A stretch of 64,000 nt of DNA from Dipylidium caninum. Its lineage: Eukaryota; Platyhelminthes; Cestoda; Cyclophyllidea; Dipylidiidae. Numbering within the stretch: the stretch's first letter is position 1; each line of letters begins with the position of its first letter. Of this stretch, positions 63,201-64,000 are shown one piece after another. The stretch is from the NCBI GenBank assembly GCA_017562135.1, contig QEYB01000003.1:699600-763599 (forward strand), in the 5' to 3' direction. The notes beneath the pieces were generated by a model. It did not search any database and was not told where the DNA came from. It worked only from the letters and a program-made list of their open reading frames with translations. A program made the translations under genes and the position numbers.

Positions 63201-64000
63201 CAAGGCCGGCGGCGTGAGCTGGTGCCCCGTGAGGGAGCAGGACGCCGTCGGCAGGGGAGCGGGCGGTGCGAACGCAGCGGCCTTCGTCGAGAAAGCACTT
63301 TTCTCTGCTCGTCATGTCACTCGCCAATAGTGACAATCGATGCTCCCCCGTGTACGCGAACGCGGTGTGACACGCATGACGGTACACACGCCTTTCACGT
63401 TGCTCCAACGGGCCACACGCTCATTTGCACTATACACCGTTCATACACACACACGAACATAGAAGAGCGGGAGAGAGAGAGAGCTGGAGAAAAGTGAATG
63501 AGTGATTGACAATGAATTCGGTGTCAAGGCTAGGGTGTAACAGAGTCTGAAAGAGATGTGCACGAGTGATTCGGCACCTGGGCGCAGACCGCCGCACCAC
63601 AAATGTCCTGTCGGCAAAACCTCGGAAGATGAGTACTCTTCCACCACCATGAAGGCTGTTCGAGGGAACTCGCAAGATTAATCCCGCCCCTCCGTCCGCC
63701 CAGAATAACCGTCCGACCCGTTCGGAGACAGACGGCCTTGAAGTGTGCAAAGCTACAGGACAGTTCACAGACAGTAAGAAATTCGAACCCGGGAAGAAGA
63801 CTAAATGGGCTGGAGTAATGAGGCGTGGCGGGGTGGCTCCGCTTTCACAGCCGCGGAGGGCGGGTTGACAGAGAAGGTTTGAAGCGCGGAGACGGAAAAT
63901 GCTAGAGTCCGAGATACCTCAGACCAAGACCAATCCCCACTGGGCTGATCCCGTCCAGAGGGCGTGCGTGCGTGCTGAAGGCGGGCGGCCCCTGTTCTCT

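Larger units (their letters stand above)
53801..64000. other. GC/CpG-rich, microsatellite-bearing gene desert
   Basis: Base composition changes here: long GC-rich, CpG-rich segments with repeated CACGTG, GCGCGC and TGCGTGCG words, broken by CA microsatellites. Many open frames of 60-190 codons occur on both strands (for example 62931-63497, 59279-59812 and 60145-60624), as expected when stop codons are rare. None has a domain, consistent splice borders or a family resemblance. It could be regulatory DNA, an unannotated non-coding transcript region or 5' sequence of a gene outside the window. Confidence 0.45.

Noticed and set aside
62931..63497. 188-codon plus-strand frame, the longest in the right arm
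   Set aside because: Lies in CpG-rich DNA with long open frames on both strands; ends in a GA microsatellite; no domain.
1..64000. CRISPR arrays, bacterial operons, viral genes
   Set aside because: No direct-repeat/spacer arrays, no Shine-Dalgarno-led gene strings and no viral hallmark genes; the window is intron-rich animal DNA.

Overview
This window is eukaryotic nuclear DNA, most likely from a parasitic flatworm, and a taeniid-type tapeworm is my best guess. The grounds are intron-rich metazoan genes whose introns are extremely short (many of 29-38 nt, a few near 56-71 nt, some of several hundred nt), moderate GC, and metazoan-only families such as POU, Iroquois and TRIM-like proteins. 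I reconstructed exons by hand from reading frames, GT/AG borders and phase. Several models close exactly in frame, which is strong internal support. The species is an inference.

Layout: 1-4.9 kb shows no gene I can support. A divergent POU-homeodomain factor lies on the minus strand at 4.87-6.59 kb. On the plus strand follow a complete CTF18 clamp-loader subunit (8.1-12.2 kb, 15 exons), a small unidentified gene (about 12.45-12.78 kb), a NEPRO/Rmp1-like RNase MRP subunit (14.9-15.96 kb) and, 80 bp further on, an unidentified gene (16.04-16.81 kb). A RUNDC3-like RUN-domain gene occupies the minus strand at 17.4-22.4 kb and carries a dead mariner copy in one intron. SBDS (plus, 24.2-25.5 kb) has a long basic C-terminal extension. 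An Iroquois homeobox gene is on the minus strand (26.5-27.9 kb).

The 28-36.9 kb stretch is mostly without recognisable genes but holds GC-rich, CCAAT and E-box bearing patches. Then come a RING/Cys-rich TRIM-like gene (36.9-38.1 kb, plus), a small RRM protein (39.3-39.6 kb, plus), an orphan exon set (40.5-41.6 kb, plus) and a Tousled-like kinase (43.2-49.0 kb, minus) whose frame is broken by one extra base. From 49 kb to the end I see almost no genes. From about 53.8 kb the DNA becomes GC- and CpG-rich with CA microsatellites.

Several genes serve DNA replication and chromatin (CTF18, TLK) or ribosome and RNA biogenesis (SBDS, NEPRO-like); POU and Iroquois are developmental regulators. I see no shared pathway that ties the window into one system. 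The points most worth checking are the TLK frameshift, the candidate spliced-leader operon at 15.96-16.04 kb, the TRIM-like gene with no ATG of its own, and the intron size classes.
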